This document shows, in pieces, positions 52,252-61,121 of a stretch of 64,000 nucleotides of DNA. Position numbers and translations under genes: made by a program. The notes under the pieces are model-generated. The model ran no database searches. It was not told the DNA's origin and saw only the letters and a program-made list of their open reading frames with translations. Origin of the DNA: Bacillota bacterium. Its GTDB lineage: Bacteria; Bacillota; UBA4882; UBA8346. Position 1 is the stretch's first letter. Each line of letters begins with the position of its first letter. The stretch is from the NCBI GenBank assembly GCA_023401925.1, contig JAEXDA010000044.1, positions 248,001 to 312,000 of the forward strand, written 5' to 3'.

Positions 52252-54716
52252 TTCTTCCTCCTTAGTATGGCCAACTTTTGGCGTAATTGTTGTTCAACTT
52301 TATCCGGTAATCTGACTAAAGGCGGATAGGGTACGTTTTCCTGAGACGCGCCTGGATTTGCACCGGTTTGAACTGCGGGAATTGTAAGCGGCGCCGGTAT
52401 ATACGGAGCGATTTCCAATAAATCGTGAAGAATAACCAATGCCGCTTCTTTATCGGGTATCCTGCCCTTAGGAGTCGTGTCCGGATCCAGCTGTGGATTG
52501 GGAGGCAGCGGCGACCCCACACAAGAAGGGCAACCTGCTTCACAACTGCAAGCGGATATTAACTCCAAGGCGGCCTGGAAAATCTGTTCGGCCTTATCGA
52601 ACGAGCGCTGGGCAAAGCCGATGCCACCCGGATATTTATCGTAAATAAACAAAGACGGAGCGCCATTATTCATCAAATCAACCATCGATCCGATATCCCC
52701 GGTGTCACACATCACCAAAAAAGGCAAAACTTCCGAAATCACATTGGCAATACCCAGCAGTCCTTCCACCGGCTCCCGCCCGAAGTCTTTCACTAAATGC
52801 AAAGTACTGGCCGGCGGGATGACCCAAAAAGCCTTCGTCTGCATAAGGGACGGCTCAAGACTGATCTTGCCAAAACCGATGCTATCCCGGGAACCGAACT
52901 TAATTTTCCGGAACAAATAAGGTTTGATCATGACCTCAACATCCCCGAAACCAGTGACCGACTTACGCCAATTGCTTTCAATCTCTTTTTCGGTGGTAGT
53001 GATCTGGACTTCGGTAATAGACTGGGTATAATAATCCACTTCGATTTTTTGAACATAAGAGACTTTTTGGGGCACATTCATTTCTTTCACAAAATAAGTC
53101 TCGCCGTCATGAATATAAATGGCTTCGGTGTAAATTTGCTGGTAGGCGCTGGCCTCGTCTAAAGTACCTATAACTTTTTGGGGTTCCGTGGTGATGTCCA
53201 CAATGCTGAAAGTATTGTCGGACATGTTTCTAAGGGCCACTTCGGCGGATGGGAATCCAGCGCTCCGCCAATACCACTTACCGTTGATTTGTTTGAGTTC
53301 TCCGGCTTCAGCCAGCAATTCCATGATAGCCGGGGAATACGAACCGAATTGGTAGCAATCACCGGCCCCAAGAGGGGCCTCAAAGGCGGCGCTGCGTAAA
53401 TGGCCCATTAACAAATGGGGATTGTCCGGATCGACAACGGCTGATTCAGGGCTCTGTTCAAAAAAATAATTCGGGTGTTTCACCAGATACTGATCGATTG
53501 GATTTTGGTGCGGGATATAGATCACCAACGACTCTTCCTTTGATCGCCCCGCGCGGCCAGCTTGCTGCCAGGTTGAGGCGATGGTTCCGGGGTACCCCAC
53601 CAGCAGACAGGCTTCCAACTGCCCGATATCGATGCCGAGTTCCAAGGCATTGGTGCTGGTAACTCCCAATAGTTCTCCGCTAAACAATTGGCGTTCAATC
53701 TCCCGCCGCTCTTCCGGAAGGTATCCCCCACGGTAAGCCCGGATTTTTTTGGCCAAAGTCGGACTATGTTTCTGAAGCTGGTCTTGAACATACCGGTACA
53801 TCAATTCCGTAACCACTCTGGTTTTAGTAAAAGCGATGGTGGGAATCCTCTCCCGGATTAACTCCGTCATTAAAGCCGCCGCTTCCGAATTGGCGCTTCT
53901 CCGTTCGGTTTTCGTTTGATCAAGATAGGGCGGATTCCAAAAAACAAAATATTTACTGCCCCGTGGCGCGCCGTCATGGTCAATGATGCTCATGGGAACG
54001 CCTAAAAGACTCTCGGCATGTTGCAACGGGTTATTGATAGTGGCCGAAGTACCAACAAAAATGGGATTACTGCCATAGTTGGCGCAAATACGTCGCAAGC
54101 GGCGGATTACATTGGCCACGTTTGAGCCAAACACTCCCCGGTAGGTGTGGATTTCATCAAACACTACCAACTCAAGATGGGTAAAAAAGTTAGACCAGCC
54201 AGGATGTTTGGGTAGAATCCCTTGATGGAGCATGTCGGGATTGGTTAGGATGAAATTGCCCTGGTCCCGCAATTTTTTACGGACACTTACCGAGGTGTCC
54301 CCGTCATACGTTCCCATCACCGGTTTAAGGCCGCAAAGGCCTTCGCTTAAACGGTTCAAGGCTTTAAGTTGGTCCTGAGCCAGCGCTTTGGTGGGATAGA
54401 GAAAAAGGGCCCGCGCCTGCCCGTCGCGGATATAATTTTCCAAAGCCGGAATCAGATAACAAAGGGATTTACCACTTGCCGTTCCAGTAACAATGACCGT
54501 ATGATGTCCCTGCCGGACTTCGTTGATAGCTGAGGCCTGGTGGGAATATAATTCATTGATTCCGCGGACCGCAAGCAATTGCCTCACTTCCGGCGATAAC
54601 GGCGGGGATACCTCACCATATTCCGCCTCTTTACTGGGAACGTGGTGAATAAAAGCAACCTGTTCTTGATAATAGTCGCTGGAAGTTAATTCTTTCAAAA
54701 AACGCTGTGCGTCCAT
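52248..54716 (-). CDS. mrfA: MrfA/YprA-type DEAD-box helicase with DUF1998 domain
   Basis: 822 residues. RecA-like domain 1 has TGTASGKSLCYLIPAL (Walker A), LFLYPTKALAQDQ, LTNPDMLH, VFDEIHTYRG (DEIH) and GTSATINNP; domain 2 has IAFTKTRVVTELMY, ALELGIDIGQLEACLLVGYPG and QQAGRAGR. The C-terminal DUF1998 domain ends with a four-Cys cluster ACSCEAGCPSCVG, as in MrfA, which excises mitomycin-type DNA lesions with an exonuclease partner (MrfB). That partner is not in the window. The gene overlaps mtnP by four bases. Confidence 0.9.
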   Translation of the reverse strand: MDAQRFLKELTSSDYYQEQVAFIHHVPSKEAEYGEVSPPLSPEVRQLLAVRGINELYSHQASAINEVRQGHHTVIVTGTASGKSLCYLIPALENYIRDGQARALFLYPTKALAQDQLKALNRLSEGLCGLKPVMGTYDGDTSVSVRKKLRDQGNFILTNPDMLHQGILPKHPGWSNFFTHLELVVFDEIHTYRGVFGSNVANVIRRLRRICANYGSNPIFVGTSATINNPLQHAESLLGVPMSIIDHDGAPRGSKYFVFWNPPYLDQTKTERRSANSEAAALMTELIRERIPTIAFTKTRVVTELMYRYVQDQLQKHSPTLAKKIRAYRGGYLPEERREIERQLFSGELLGVTSTNALELGIDIGQLEACLLVGYPGTIASTWQQAGRAGRSKEESLVIYIPHQNPIDQYLVKHPNYFFEQSPESAVVDPDNPHLLMGHLRSAAFEAPLGAGDCYQFGSYSPAIMELLAEAGELKQINGKWYWRSAGFPSAEVALRNMSDNTFSIVDITTEPQKVIGTLDEASAYQQIYTEAIYIHDGETYFVKEMNVPQKVSYVQKIEVDYYTQSITEVQITTTEKEIESNWRKSVTGFGDVEVMIKPYLFRKIKFGSRDSIGFGKISLEPSLMQTKAFWVIPPASTLHLVKDFGREPVEGLLGIANVISEVLPFLVMCDTGDIGSMVDLMNNGAPSLFIYDKYPGGIGFAQRSFDKAEQIFQAALELISACSCEAGCPSCVGSPLPPNPQLDPDTTPKGRIPDKEAALVILHDLLEIAPYIPAPLTIPAVQTGANPGASQENVPYPPLVRLPDKVEQQLRQKLAILRRKK

Positions 54717-54924
54717 TTTCTCCCTCGTTCCAAATGTGTAATAATCTTTCGACGGACTGGCGGGAGTTCCTGCAAAAAATGGTTCTCGGTTTCAAAACTA
54801 AAAATTCAAAAAAAGACCGGTTGTCGGTCAAACCGGGAGCGATTTTTATCAGTTGTTTAACAATCGTTAACTTTACTTTCGTTTTGAAAAAGTTTAAAAT
54901 TTATTGCAAATATGGATATATTAT

Positions 54925-54959
54925 AATGCCTTCTTGATAATGTCGGGAAGGCATTTTTT
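54925..54959 (+). terminator. Terminator-like hairpin in front of the P-loop kinase gene
   Basis: AATGCCTTC pairs with GAAGGCATT and is followed by a T-run. No gene ends just upstream on this strand, so it may be a leader attenuator. A TATAAT (54922-54927) overlaps its 5' edge. Confidence 0.55.
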
Positions 54960-54989
54960 ATGTTTGGAAAGGATGAAAAGGATTATCTT

Positions 54990-55487
54990 ATGGGCAATCG
55001 GATATTAATGCTTTTCGGCAAAACCGGGGCCGGAAAGAATTATCTGGCCCGGTTTTTTGAAAAAGAATTCGGCTATTATTGGTATGACGCGGATATGGAT
55101 CTGACTCCGGAGATGGTTCAAGCCGTCAAAAGTAACCAAACGTTCACAGCGGAAATGCGGGCCCGCTATTTCGACATCGTGAAGCTAAAAATAAGAGCGC
55201 TCCTCCCGACTGAAAAAAAGATTGTCATTACCCAGGGACTATTTAAAAACATCAACCGCCACGATTTAAGAAAAGAATTCCCAATGATGCGCTGGGTTTG
55301 GGTGGATGCCCAACCAAGGGTTATCGAAAAAAGAATTCTTAAACGAAACAATATGGTAAAGCCGGAATATGCCCGCAAGATCAACGCCTATTTCGAAGAG
55401 CCGGACTTTCAATGCGATAAAATCTTCAATAACCATGGGGAAACCGAAACCCTGACCCAAGTCCGGCGGATCGAAAGAAATTTCTAA
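54990..55487 (+). CDS. Small P-loop kinase-like ATPase
   Basis: 165 residues with Walker A LFGKTGAGKNYLARFF; the usual Ser/Thr after GK is Asn, which is rare. FEKEFGYYWYDADMDLTPEM resembles the substrate-binding start of gluconate/shikimate-kinase-like proteins, and IVITQGLFKN plus RWVWVDAQPRVIEKRILKR follow the nucleoside-monophosphate-kinase fold with a lid. Substrate unknown. The ATG at 54990 (AAAAGGA 7 nt upstream) begins right before the first strand; an earlier ATG at 54960 overlaps the T-run of the hairpin. It opens a plus-strand gene run. Confidence 0.65.
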   Translation: MGNRILMLFGKTGAGKNYLARFFEKEFGYYWYDADMDLTPEMVQAVKSNQTFTAEMRARYFDIVKLKIRALLPTEKKIVITQGLFKNINRHDLRKEFPMMRWVWVDAQPRVIEKRILKRNNMVKPEYARKINAYFEEPDFQCDKIFNNHGETETLTQVRRIERNF

Positions 55488-55552
55488 TTGGTTGCAAACG
55501 AAGTTCCGATAACCTAAAATAAAGCAGGGAAACGTGAAAAGGTTGTGATACG

Positions 55553-56701
55553 ATGCAATTCAATGATTTCAAACTGGAACGTTATTTTGCCAAATATGAA
55601 TTTAATGTGCAGTATCTGTTAAGCCCTTCGGATTGTGAGAGTCTAACGATTCCAGAATTACTGGAATATGCCGATGATGGCGGGAAGAAAATGTGGTCCG
55701 GTCTGAAGCTGGGTTACACCGAATCCAAGGGGCATCCGGAGCTTAGAGAGACCATTGCCGGACTATACCAAAAAATTTCAGCGGAAGATCTCCTGGTGAT
55801 CACCCCCGAGGAGGGCATCTTGATTGCTTTGAACGCCATCTTGCAACCGGGTGATGGCGTGATTTCCATTTGCCCAGCCTATCAATCGCTACTGGAGATA
55901 CCGCGCGCTTTGGGCTGTAAAGTAACGCCCTGGCCACTGGAAGCTGAGAACGATGGCAATTGGGCCTTGGATTTGAATAAGCTGGAAAACGGCATTGACC
56001 ACCGGACAAAATTATTAATCGTAAACTTTCCCCATAATCCCAGTGGTTTTTTGCCCTCACGGGAACTTTTCGGAGAAATGATTGATCTGGCAAGACGAAA
56101 TAACCTCTATATATTATCCGATGAAATGTATTGGTTATCAGAACACCATCCAGCCGACCGTTTGCCGGCGGTGGCCGATGTTTATGAAAAAGGCGTCTCT
56201 TTATTCGGCCTTTCCAAAACTTTCGGCCTCCCGGGACTGCGTATCGGCTGGCTGGCTACAGGAGACAGTGCCCTAATGGCTCGCTGTGCCAGTTTAAAGG
56301 ATTATACCACCATTTGCGGCAGCGCTCCCAGCGAAGCTCTGGCCCTCATCGCTTTGAAGGCTAAAGAACAGTTAATCGCCAGAAGTTCCAAAATTATTCA
56401 AAAGAACCTGGCCCTTGCCGGAGAATTCTTTGAAAAATACCCAGAAACCTTCCGCTGGCTTCCTCCCAAGGCTGGTTCGACCGCCTTCCCGGCTTTGATT
56501 ACCGGAAGCCCGGTAGAAACCTTTTGCGAAGATGTGGTCATCAAAAAGAACTTAATGATCCTCCCGGGTAGCGTATTTGAATACGGACAGGACCTCGGCC
56601 TAAACACGGAAACTTGTCCGCGAAACCATTTCCGGGTCGGGCTGGGGCGAAGTAATTTCCCCGCAGCCCTGGAAAAGCTCGATGAATATTTGGCGCGTTG
56701 A
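55553..56701 (+). CDS. PLP-dependent aminotransferase, fold type I (class I/II)
   Basis: 382 residues, cytoplasmic. Motifs in order: KLGYTESKGHPELRETIA, ITPEEGILIALNAILQPGD, VNFPHNPSGFLPS (NPxG), ILSDEMYW (PLP ring contact), and the PLP Lys in LFGLSKTFGLPGLRIGW; the C-terminal RVGLGR Arg binds the substrate carboxylate. It belongs to a capreomycidine-synthase/VioD-like branch of aminotransferases by overall wording, though the amino acid substrate is not predictable. It starts 65 bp after the kinase-like gene. Confidence 0.85.
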   Translation: MQFNDFKLERYFAKYEFNVQYLLSPSDCESLTIPELLEYADDGGKKMWSGLKLGYTESKGHPELRETIAGLYQKISAEDLLVITPEEGILIALNAILQPGDGVISICPAYQSLLEIPRALGCKVTPWPLEAENDGNWALDLNKLENGIDHRTKLLIVNFPHNPSGFLPSRELFGEMIDLARRNNLYILSDEMYWLSEHHPADRLPAVADVYEKGVSLFGLSKTFGLPGLRIGWLATGDSALMARCASLKDYTTICGSAPSEALALIALKAKEQLIARSSKIIQKNLALAGEFFEKYPETFRWLPPKAGSTAFPALITGSPVETFCEDVVIKKNLMILPGSVFEYGQDLGLNTETCPRNHFRVGLGRSNFPAALEKLDEYLAR

Positions 56702-56725
56702 GGGTTACAAATCAATTCGGTAACA

Positions 56726-57715
56726 ATGAAAGGATTTCCCATATTGACTCACAAAGACAATGAATTGCTCCGTAGAGTCGGAGTAAAAGTCGGACACTAT
56801 ACAAACCCTAAAGAATTGACCGGGGTTACCGCTTTTATCGCCGAAGACGGCGCCGAAATCGGCATCGATATCAGAGGATCAGGTACCGGAACCCTCAATA
56901 CCCCCGCTTATGATCCCAAATCAGCCGGTAAAATCGTACACGCCGTGGTATTAACCGGAGGAAGCATTTATGGCCTGGAATCAGCCTTCGGAGTATTGGA
57001 ATACTTGGAAAGTCAGGGCATTGGCAACCGCCGCAGCGGCCAACTGGTCCCTGGAATAACCGGCGCGGTGATTAATGATTTAAAGGAAAGCCGGAATAAC
57101 AGGCCAACCAAAGAAAACGGTTTCCAGGCCGCGGCCAATTGCTCTTATGATAACGGAATACAAGGAAATATCGGCGTCGGTAACGGAGCGACCACCGGCA
57201 AATGGTTGAAGGGGAAAAAAAGCAAAGGCGGTTTCGGCATAGCCTCTCAAATATTGGCCAAAGATATTGTTGTAGCAGCTTTTGTGGTGACCAATACGCT
57301 CGGCGATGTAATCAGTCCTGATAGTGTCGATAACCGACGAAAACTTTACGATGTCCACAATATGAATGAATTTAAGGCCTTATCGGGATTGATGAATCTT
57401 TCGCCCCAAAACACCACCCTGGGCCTTATTGCGACCAACGTAAAACTGCATAAAACCCAACTGATGAAAGTTGCGGAGCTCGCCCATGACGGCATGGCCC
57501 GGGCGATTTATCCCGTACATACCAGTTTAGACGGTGACGTGGTTTTCGCCCTCTCCTCTCTATCGGGAGAAAGAATCGAACCGCCAGTTCCAGTGACTAC
57601 ACTAGTGGATTTGATTGGTGTAGCCGCCGCTGATGCTTTGGAAAAAGCGATTCACAATAGCGTAACTCAACCACTGCCGGCTAAAGACACGCAGGGTTTG
57701 AATCGCCATAGTTGA
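56726..57715 (+). CDS. P1 (DmpA/BapA-type) N-terminal-nucleophile aminopeptidase
   Basis: 329 residues. The alpha-subunit part has KVGHYTNPKELTGVTAFI, GIDIRGSGTGTLNT, VVLTGGSIYGLESAFGV and IPGxxGAVI-like PGITGAVINDL; then NGATTGKW and the segment AAFVVTNTLGDVIS near the expected self-cleavage/nucleophile site; the C-terminus has VHTSLDGDVVFALSS. Such enzymes cut N-terminal amino acids or beta-amino acids from small peptides. It follows the aminotransferase by 24 bp. An alternative TTG start at 56744 with AAAGGA upstream is possible. Confidence 0.8.
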   Translation: MKGFPILTHKDNELLRRVGVKVGHYTNPKELTGVTAFIAEDGAEIGIDIRGSGTGTLNTPAYDPKSAGKIVHAVVLTGGSIYGLESAFGVLEYLESQGIGNRRSGQLVPGITGAVINDLKESRNNRPTKENGFQAAANCSYDNGIQGNIGVGNGATTGKWLKGKKSKGGFGIASQILAKDIVVAAFVVTNTLGDVISPDSVDNRRKLYDVHNMNEFKALSGLMNLSPQNTTLGLIATNVKLHKTQLMKVAELAHDGMARAIYPVHTSLDGDVVFALSSLSGERIEPPVPVTTLVDLIGVAAADALEKAIHNSVTQPLPAKDTQGLNRHS

Positions 57716-57761
57716 GACAATGATTCCTTATAAAAAATGTTGACAGAAAGAACGTGATCCG

Positions 57762-58967
57762 ATGTTGCAAAATAAAAACATCGTCCTTGGAATTAGCGGC
57801 GGCATTGCCGCCTATAAGGCCTGTGACATTGTGAGCAATCTCGTAAAAAAAGGCGCCCATGTCGATTGCATCATGACCCGAAACTCCGCTGAATTTATCA
57901 CTCCCCTGAGCCTTCAAAGCATCAGCCAGAATAAAGTGATCATGGATATGTTTGAAAAGACCGCCAACTGGGAAATCGAACATATTTCTCTGGCCAAAAA
58001 GGCCGATCTTTTGGTCATCGCGCCTGCAACCGCCAATATTATCGGAAAACTGGCCGCCGGAATCGCCGACGACATGCTTTCCACCACGGTAATGGCAACG
58101 AAAGCCCCGGTTTTGATAGCACCCGCCATGAATACCAATATGTATAACCATCCAATCGTCCAAGCCAATATGAACAGTTTAAAAAGCCTGGGATTCCGAT
58201 TTATCCCCCCGGCATCCGGGAGACTCGCCTGTGGGGATGTTGGCGAGGGGAAATTAGCCTCTGTGGAAACCATCGTGGCGGAGATTGAAAAATCGCTGAC
58301 AAAACCTCAGGATTTTTCGGGGAAAAAAATCTTAATCACAGCGGGTCCCACCCGGGAAGCCATTGATCCGGTCCGTTTCATATCCAATCATTCTTCCGGC
58401 AAAATGGGATACGCCCTTACGGAAGCGGCGGTATTCCGGGGCGCGGATGTGACTTTAATATCCGGTCCGGTAGCGCTCCCCAAACCCTTTGGACTCGATT
58501 CCTTTATCGCTGTGGAATCCGCCGCCGAAATGTACCGGGCCGTCATGGAAAATTACCATAAAATGGATATTATCATCATGGCCGCCGCAGTGGGCGACTT
58601 CACCCCGAAACAAAAATCCTCCCAAAAAATCAAAAAAGGAGATGGATCCCTTACGTTGGAGTTGGAAAAAGCCACCGATATTCTGGCGGAACTCGGAAAA
58701 GTGAAAGGAACCCGTTTTCTGGTAGGTTTCGCGGCTGAAACTCAAAAAGTTCAGGAATATGCCGGGGCAAAGCTAATCCAAAAAAACCTGGATTTCATCG
58801 TGGCCAACGATTTGACCCAGGAAGGCGCGGGGTTCGGCACTGAAACCAATATTGTCAAAATCCTTGATGCTTCCGGAAAGGCCGAGGAATTTCCGTTAAT
58901 GAGCAAATTGGAACTTAGCCATATCATTCTGGATCGGATTCAAATAAAATCGAAAGGGGCAATCTGA
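57762..58967 (+). CDS. coaBC: Bifunctional phosphopantothenoylcysteine decarboxylase/synthetase
   Basis: 401 residues, coenzyme A biosynthesis. The N-terminal CoaC flavoprotein half has VLGISGGIAAYKACDIV, the catalytic His in EIEHISLAKKADL, PAMNTNMYNHP and the Cys loop GRLACGDVGEGKLA. The C-terminal CoaB half has ILITAGPTREAIDPVRFISN, SSGKMGYALTEAA, AAAVGDFTPK and KATDILAELG. Length and order are normal. It converts 4'-phosphopantothenate and cysteine (with CTP) to 4'-phosphopantetheine. CoA made here would also feed the phosphopantetheine arms of the PKS, but no special link is implied. Confidence 0.95.
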   Translation: MLQNKNIVLGISGGIAAYKACDIVSNLVKKGAHVDCIMTRNSAEFITPLSLQSISQNKVIMDMFEKTANWEIEHISLAKKADLLVIAPATANIIGKLAAGIADDMLSTTVMATKAPVLIAPAMNTNMYNHPIVQANMNSLKSLGFRFIPPASGRLACGDVGEGKLASVETIVAEIEKSLTKPQDFSGKKILITAGPTREAIDPVRFISNHSSGKMGYALTEAAVFRGADVTLISGPVALPKPFGLDSFIAVESAAEMYRAVMENYHKMDIIIMAAAVGDFTPKQKSSQKIKKGDGSLTLELEKATDILAELGKVKGTRFLVGFAAETQKVQEYAGAKLIQKNLDFIVANDLTQEGAGFGTETNIVKILDASGKAEEFPLMSKLELSHIILDRIQIKSKGAI

Positions 58968-59532
58968 ATGTTCAACGATAACCGCAGCAGAAAATTAGTG
59001 ATCACCTCCCATTGTCTGTTAAATCAAAACTCCATTTCCGACGGAACCGCCGACCTGCCAAGCCAATTCAGCGGGATTATCCAGTTGTTGATGGCCCAAA
59101 AGATCGGCATCATTCAGCTGCCTTGCCCCGAATTATTATGTCTGGGTTTGGACCGCCAGGATAAAGAAGGCTCCAACCAGGAATTGCTTCAGGAAAACAG
59201 CCGGATCCGAAATTTACTGCAGCAAGTAAAATACCAGAAGTTCTTGCAAACCAAAGTCGAGGAACTGGCCTATCAAATCGAACAATACCCTGCACTATGA
59301 TTTTGAAATATTCGGAATCATTGGAGTTAACCGCTCTCCCAGTTGCGGCATAGAGACCACTTCCCTCGATGGAGCGGAACAGCCGGGTAAGGGAGTTTTC
59401 ATGGAAATCATCGCCGGGGAATTAGAGCGCAGAAAGCTATCTTTACCGATGTTGGGGATCAGAACCAGTGAGAGAGACGCATCGGAAGAAAAAGTAAGAA
59501 ACTTATTGAAATATCAAAATGAACAAGACTAA
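58968..59532 (+). pseudogene. TudS-related (DUF523/CD3072-type) putative desulfidase, split by a one-base insertion
   Basis: The first frame from the ATG directly after coaBC reads SRKLVITSHCLLNQNS and GIIQLPCPELLCLGLDR, the N-terminal cysteine motifs of CD3072-type TudS relatives. It stops early at 59298-59300. The +1 frame continues YDFEIFGIIGVNRSPSCGIE and GKGVFMEIIAGELERRKL to the stop at 59532, which is the rest of the same protein including the third cysteine motif SPSCG. Removing one C from the CCC at 59288-59290 restores one frame (QYLHYDFEIFG). Such proteins bind a [4Fe-4S] cluster and remove sulfur from thiouracil-like compounds. It is either a recent pseudogene or a sequencing error. 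Confidence 0.75.
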
Positions 59533-59539
59533 GCTCATT

Positions 59540-59650
59540 TTCAGAAGAACCCCAATCCATTATTCTCGTTTGAGTCCAGGTATTTCAAGATCCGTTTTGC
59601 TAAATCTACACCAATATCAGTATGTCTTGGTATTAGCCATTTTAAAAATT
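59540..59650 (-). pseudogene. Possible HicA-type toxin C-terminal remnant
   Basis: One minus-strand frame reads KWLIPRHTDIGVDLAKRILKYLD, similar to the IPRHxxIxxxLAxxI end of HicA mRNA interferases. Upstream frames are broken and the catalytic His/double-stranded-RNA-binding core is not visible. A weak call based on one segment. Confidence 0.3.
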
Positions 59651-59780
59651 TCTATATCGCCTTCACTTCGATTTTTTTAATAGTATAAAACTTCATTTCC
59701 CCTGGGATGCATATGAATAAAATACTGGTAAGGAATTACCACCATTCCATTTTGATTACCGATTTGAACAGCCCACTACT

Positions 59781-59894
59781 CTGACCGAATACGATGAGAC
59801 GTTGGTTCGACGACTTATCGAAAAAGTCACCATCTATGCGGGCAAATTCACTGTGGAATTCAAATCCGGCTTGACGGTGGGTGTTGAAGAATAA
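59781..59894 (+). pseudogene. C-terminal remnant of a large serine recombinase
   Basis: LTEYDETLVRRLIEKVTIY followed by a short AGKFTVEFKSGL segment and a stop at 59892-59894 match the extreme C-terminus of resolvase/invertase-type site-specific recombinases of Bacillota. The catalytic serine domain and zinc domain are absent. It marks a former mobile element between coaBC and the queD-like gene. Confidence 0.65.
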
Positions 59895-59994
59895 GCTTGA
59901 AAACACCGAGGCACTCTACGCATATTTGACATAGAGTGCCTGTTTCGTTTCAGTTTAAGTTCGCAAAAATTGAAGTTTGAAAGATCAAATTAGA

Positions 59995-60558
59995 CTATTT
60001 CTTGTATCCACATTTAGGGCACACGCCATTTTCGTTTAAGGCAATGCCGCATAGCGGGCAACGGTCTATATTCTTTTGGGGCTCGTATTCTTCCGTAGCG
60101 CCATTTACTCCGCTTGTAAACGTGATTTTAACTATATTTAGTTTATCTTTCAGCAAATCGTAAACTATTTTAATCATACCTTCAACGGTCATTGTTTCTT
60201 TCGTAACAACTAAACGACATTCCGGATACGCTGTCGCAAGTTCCGTTTTGAAGGCTGGACCTTTTTGCTTATTGCTTGGCGCGCCGTTCTTAATGCCTTG
60301 TGCTTCGTAAACGCCGAGAATCGCGGGAAGCAATGGATCGTCTTCTCTCAAAATCAGAGCATGGTCAAAGTTTTGTAAAACTTCCCAAGCGGTTTTCTTA
60401 ATTTCATTACAAGGAAATACCATATTGACACCCGTGTTGACAGTATCTTCAACTTCAAGTGTCAGTATTCCCGTATGCCCATGCAAATATTGCGCTTCGC
60501 CTTTGAACCCATAGAACCTGTGGGCATACTGTAAATCTAAGGTAGTAAAACTTCTCAT
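59995..60558 (-). CDS. QueD/6-pyruvoyltetrahydropterin-synthase-like protein with C-terminal zinc ribbon
   Basis: 187 residues. Zn-binding His residues of the T-fold are seen as AHRF and LHGHTG, with the later catalytic region NFDHALIL and the Glu in TVEGMIKIV. QueD proteins carry a catalytic Cys four residues before HGH (CxxxHGH); here that place is Ala (EAQYLHGH). About 35 residues are inserted after LPAILGVYEAQG, and the last 25 residues form an extra zinc ribbon (CPLC...CPKC). It may therefore make a pterin different from carboxytetrahydropterin. A preQ1-type leader candidate lies directly upstream, pointing to queuosine metabolism. Confidence 0.8.
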   Translation of the reverse strand: MRSFTTLDLQYAHRFYGFKGEAQYLHGHTGILTLEVEDTVNTGVNMVFPCNEIKKTAWEVLQNFDHALILREDDPLLPAILGVYEAQGIKNGAPSNKQKGPAFKTELATAYPECRLVVTKETMTVEGMIKIVYDLLKDKLNIVKITFTSGVNGATEEYEPQKNIDRCPLCGIALNENGVCPKCGYKK

Positions 60559-60561
60559 AAT

Positions 60562-60604
60562 TATTCTCCTTTTTATATATTTACGGGGTTTTTATGCTCC
60601 CGTA
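60562..60604 (-). promoter_or_regulatory. Candidate preQ1-I riboswitch overlapping the ribosome binding site
   Basis: On the minus strand a short stem (TACGGG with CCCGTA, 60599-60604 and 60582-60587) closes a loop AGCATAAAAAC, followed by an A/T-rich tail ending in AAAAAGGAG at the ribosome binding site. The order stem, C/A-rich loop with AGC and ACC, A-rich tail containing the Shine-Dalgarno sequence is the plan of preQ1 class I aptamers, and the gene product is QueD-like. Confidence 0.4.
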
Positions 60605-60698
60605 TGCGCACATATTGAAGTTTTCCGGTTTGCCTATATTCGTAATATTAAATTGTTGTCATTTTCAAGTTTGCCATTAAAAGCCTCTCTTTAATCAA

Positions 60699-61079
60699 TC
60701 ATCTGTTACATTCAGGGCAAATTCCCTTGAAAATAATATCATGACCGGAAATCTCAAACCCGTGAGTATCCTTAATGTTCTTTTCCAAATCCCCGATAAA
60801 CTCCATTTCAACATCAAAGACCCGGCCGCACTTTACGCATCTTGCATGATAATGCTCGTGGCATAGATGGTCGAAACAGGCGGCTCCGCCCGGCATTTCC
60901 ACTTTACGGATTTCGCCGGTATCGGACAGCAGGTTCAGATTTCGATATACCGTCCCCTTGCTGATATGGGGGTATTTCTGCGCGATCGTATCATAGACCT
61001 CGTCAGCGGTAACATGCCGCCGCAATGCTTTTACCGTTTCAAGAACTAAAGACCGCTGAGTAGTGTTGCGCTTATTCAT
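60699..61079 (-). CDS. perR: Fur-family regulator, PerR-like
   Basis: 126 residues. N-terminal winged helix NTTQRSLVLETVKALRRHVTADEVYDTIAQKYPHISKGTVYRNLNLLSDTGEI, then the metal region CHEHYHARCVKCGRVFDVE and the C-terminal structural zinc pair CxxC completed by GICPEC. The HxHxxCxxC pattern and short length match PerR, the iron/manganese-dependent peroxide sensor, better than Fur or Zur, though only experiment separates them. The ATG at 61079 gives the usual short N-terminus; an open frame reaches 14 codons further. It is not obviously in an operon with the queD-like gene, from which 140 bp separate it. Confidence 0.82.
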   Translation of the reverse strand: MNKRNTTQRSLVLETVKALRRHVTADEVYDTIAQKYPHISKGTVYRNLNLLSDTGEIRKVEMPGGAACFDHLCHEHYHARCVKCGRVFDVEMEFIGDLEKNIKDTHGFEISGHDIIFKGICPECNR

Positions 61080-61121
61080 AACATAATCAATCCCTGTTGA
61101 TATAAAATACATTAATAGCAT

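Noticed and set aside
53168..53399. Overlapping frames inside the mrfA gene on both strands
   Set aside because: Shadows of a well-supported gene; codon and motif evidence supports only the minus-strand helicase frame.
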